A DNA stretch of 64,000 nucleotides from Paracoccus sp. C2R09. Lineage in GTDB: Bacteria > Pseudomonadota > Alphaproteobacteria > Rhodobacterales > Rhodobacteraceae. A program made the translations under genes and the position numbers. Positions 63,687-64,000 of the stretch are shown here, one piece after another (positions within the stretch are counted from its first letter, which is position 1; each line of letters begins with the position of its first letter). The notes beneath the pieces are model-generated. The model did not search any database, had not been told where the DNA came from, and was given only the letters and a program-made list of their open reading frames with translations. The stretch covers positions 1 to 64,000 of the forward strand of contig NZ_JAHKQB010000010.1 in NCBI RefSeq assembly GCF_018860625.1. The letters are read 5' to 3'.

Positions 63687-64000
63687 TCACTCGGCCATCG
63701 CCTCGCGCCAGTGCCTGCGGCAGAGCGAGACATAGGTCTCGTTCCCGCCGACCTGCACCTGCGCGCCTTCGGTGATGGCCCGGCCCTGGTCGTCCTTGCG
63801 CACGACCATGGTGGCCTTGCGCCCGCAATGGCAGATGGTGCGCACCTCGCGCATGTCGTCGGCCAGGGCCAAAAGTGCGGCCGATCCGGGGAACAGCTCG
63901 CCCCGGAAATCGACGCGCAGGCCATAGCACATGACGGGGATCTTCAGATCGTCGGCCACGCGGGCCAGCTGCCAGACCTGTTCGCGGGTCAGGAACTGCG
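63687..64000 (-). CDS. tdk: thymidine kinase, C-terminal part (runs off the window)
   Basis: The visible 103 codons end a thymidine kinase that salvages thymidine to dTMP. The fragment opens [18 protein letters not shown], continues [20 protein letters not shown], the nucleoside-binding loop, then [18 protein letters not shown] and YVSLCRRHW. The cysteines CxC and one more Cys near the end belong to the zinc site of type II thymidine kinases. The open frame continues past position 64000, so the start and the P-loop are outside. A 96-bp gap with no clear signal separates it from dac. Confidence 0.93.
   Translation of the reverse strand, partial: QFLTREQVWQLARVADDLKIPVMCYGLRVDFRGELFPGSAALLALADDMREVRTICHCGRKATMVVRKDDQGRAITEGAQVQVGGNETYVSLCRRHWREAMAE

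Overview
The window is dense, GC-rich DNA with short intergenic gaps and many 1 to 11 nt overlaps between genes. It reads as chromosome of an alphaproteobacterium of the Rhodobacterales, most likely Paracoccus or a close relative. This rests on the families seen (TAXI-type TRAP transporter fused to its small permease, an LdtR-like MarR regulator, ThyX, SdhE, ErpA, an HWE kinase, a short ThiE and the thiDOSGE order). No species can be fixed from the sequence alone. There are no insertion sequences, prophage genes, integrases, CRISPR arrays or rRNA; the one RNA gene that is certain is tRNA-Gln(UUG).

Layout. 0-13 kb: a truncated metallophosphoesterase, tRNA-Gln, a flavoprotein, a leftward block mscS-like/kdsA/kpsE/kpsT for capsule and Kdo, a uracil-DNA glycosylase-like gene, a TAXI-TRAP uptake operon ending in a UspA-like gene, and a large unrecognised protein. 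13-20 kb: prfC, osmC, dgt, erpA, xth, a CDF exporter and a short BCCT-like transporter. 20-27.6 kb: a solute-binding protein coupled to an entericidin and a CsbD-like gene, a candidate small RNA or leader, 3-hydroxybutyrate dehydrogenase with a tiny membrane ORF, an aspartate aminotransferase, an XRE regulator with sdhE, the LdtR-like regulator, glyoxalase I and thyX.

27.7-33.7 kb: the complete phosphate operon pstSCAB-phoU-phoB behind a Pho box, without phoR. 33.7-38 kb: facing it, a four-gene operon in which every junction is a 4-nt overlap (CDP-alcohol phosphotransferase, membrane sulfatase-like enzyme, LPG-synthase-type membrane protein, family-4 glycosyltransferase), which looks like an uncharacterised polar-lipid or glycolipid pathway. 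38-44 kb: a three-gene signalling operon (hybrid histidine kinase with three receivers, CheR methyltransferase, receiver-PAS-HWE kinase-receiver protein). 44-46.7 kb: metNIQ for methionine uptake. 46.8-50.2 kb: thiDOSGE under a TPP riboswitch that appears to act by hiding the thiD ribosome-binding site. 50.4-58.2 kb: a DbpA-like RNA helicase and a polyamine-type ABC operon with two adjacent paralogous binding proteins. 58.2-64 kb: the leftward chain dac/tmk/holB/tatD/MBL hydrolase/AEC transporter, then the 3' part of tdk running off the window.

Two themes stand out. First, stop/start overlaps link genes throughout. Second, GC-rich hairpins follow the binding-protein genes of the TRAP, Pst and Pot operons, presumably to raise binding-protein message over permease message. 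The best candidates for undescribed biology are the four-gene lipid operon, the CheR/HWE signalling operon, the short RNA upstream of 3-hydroxybutyrate dehydrogenase, and the small coupled ORFs around 20 and 23 kb. None of these is proven by sequence alone.
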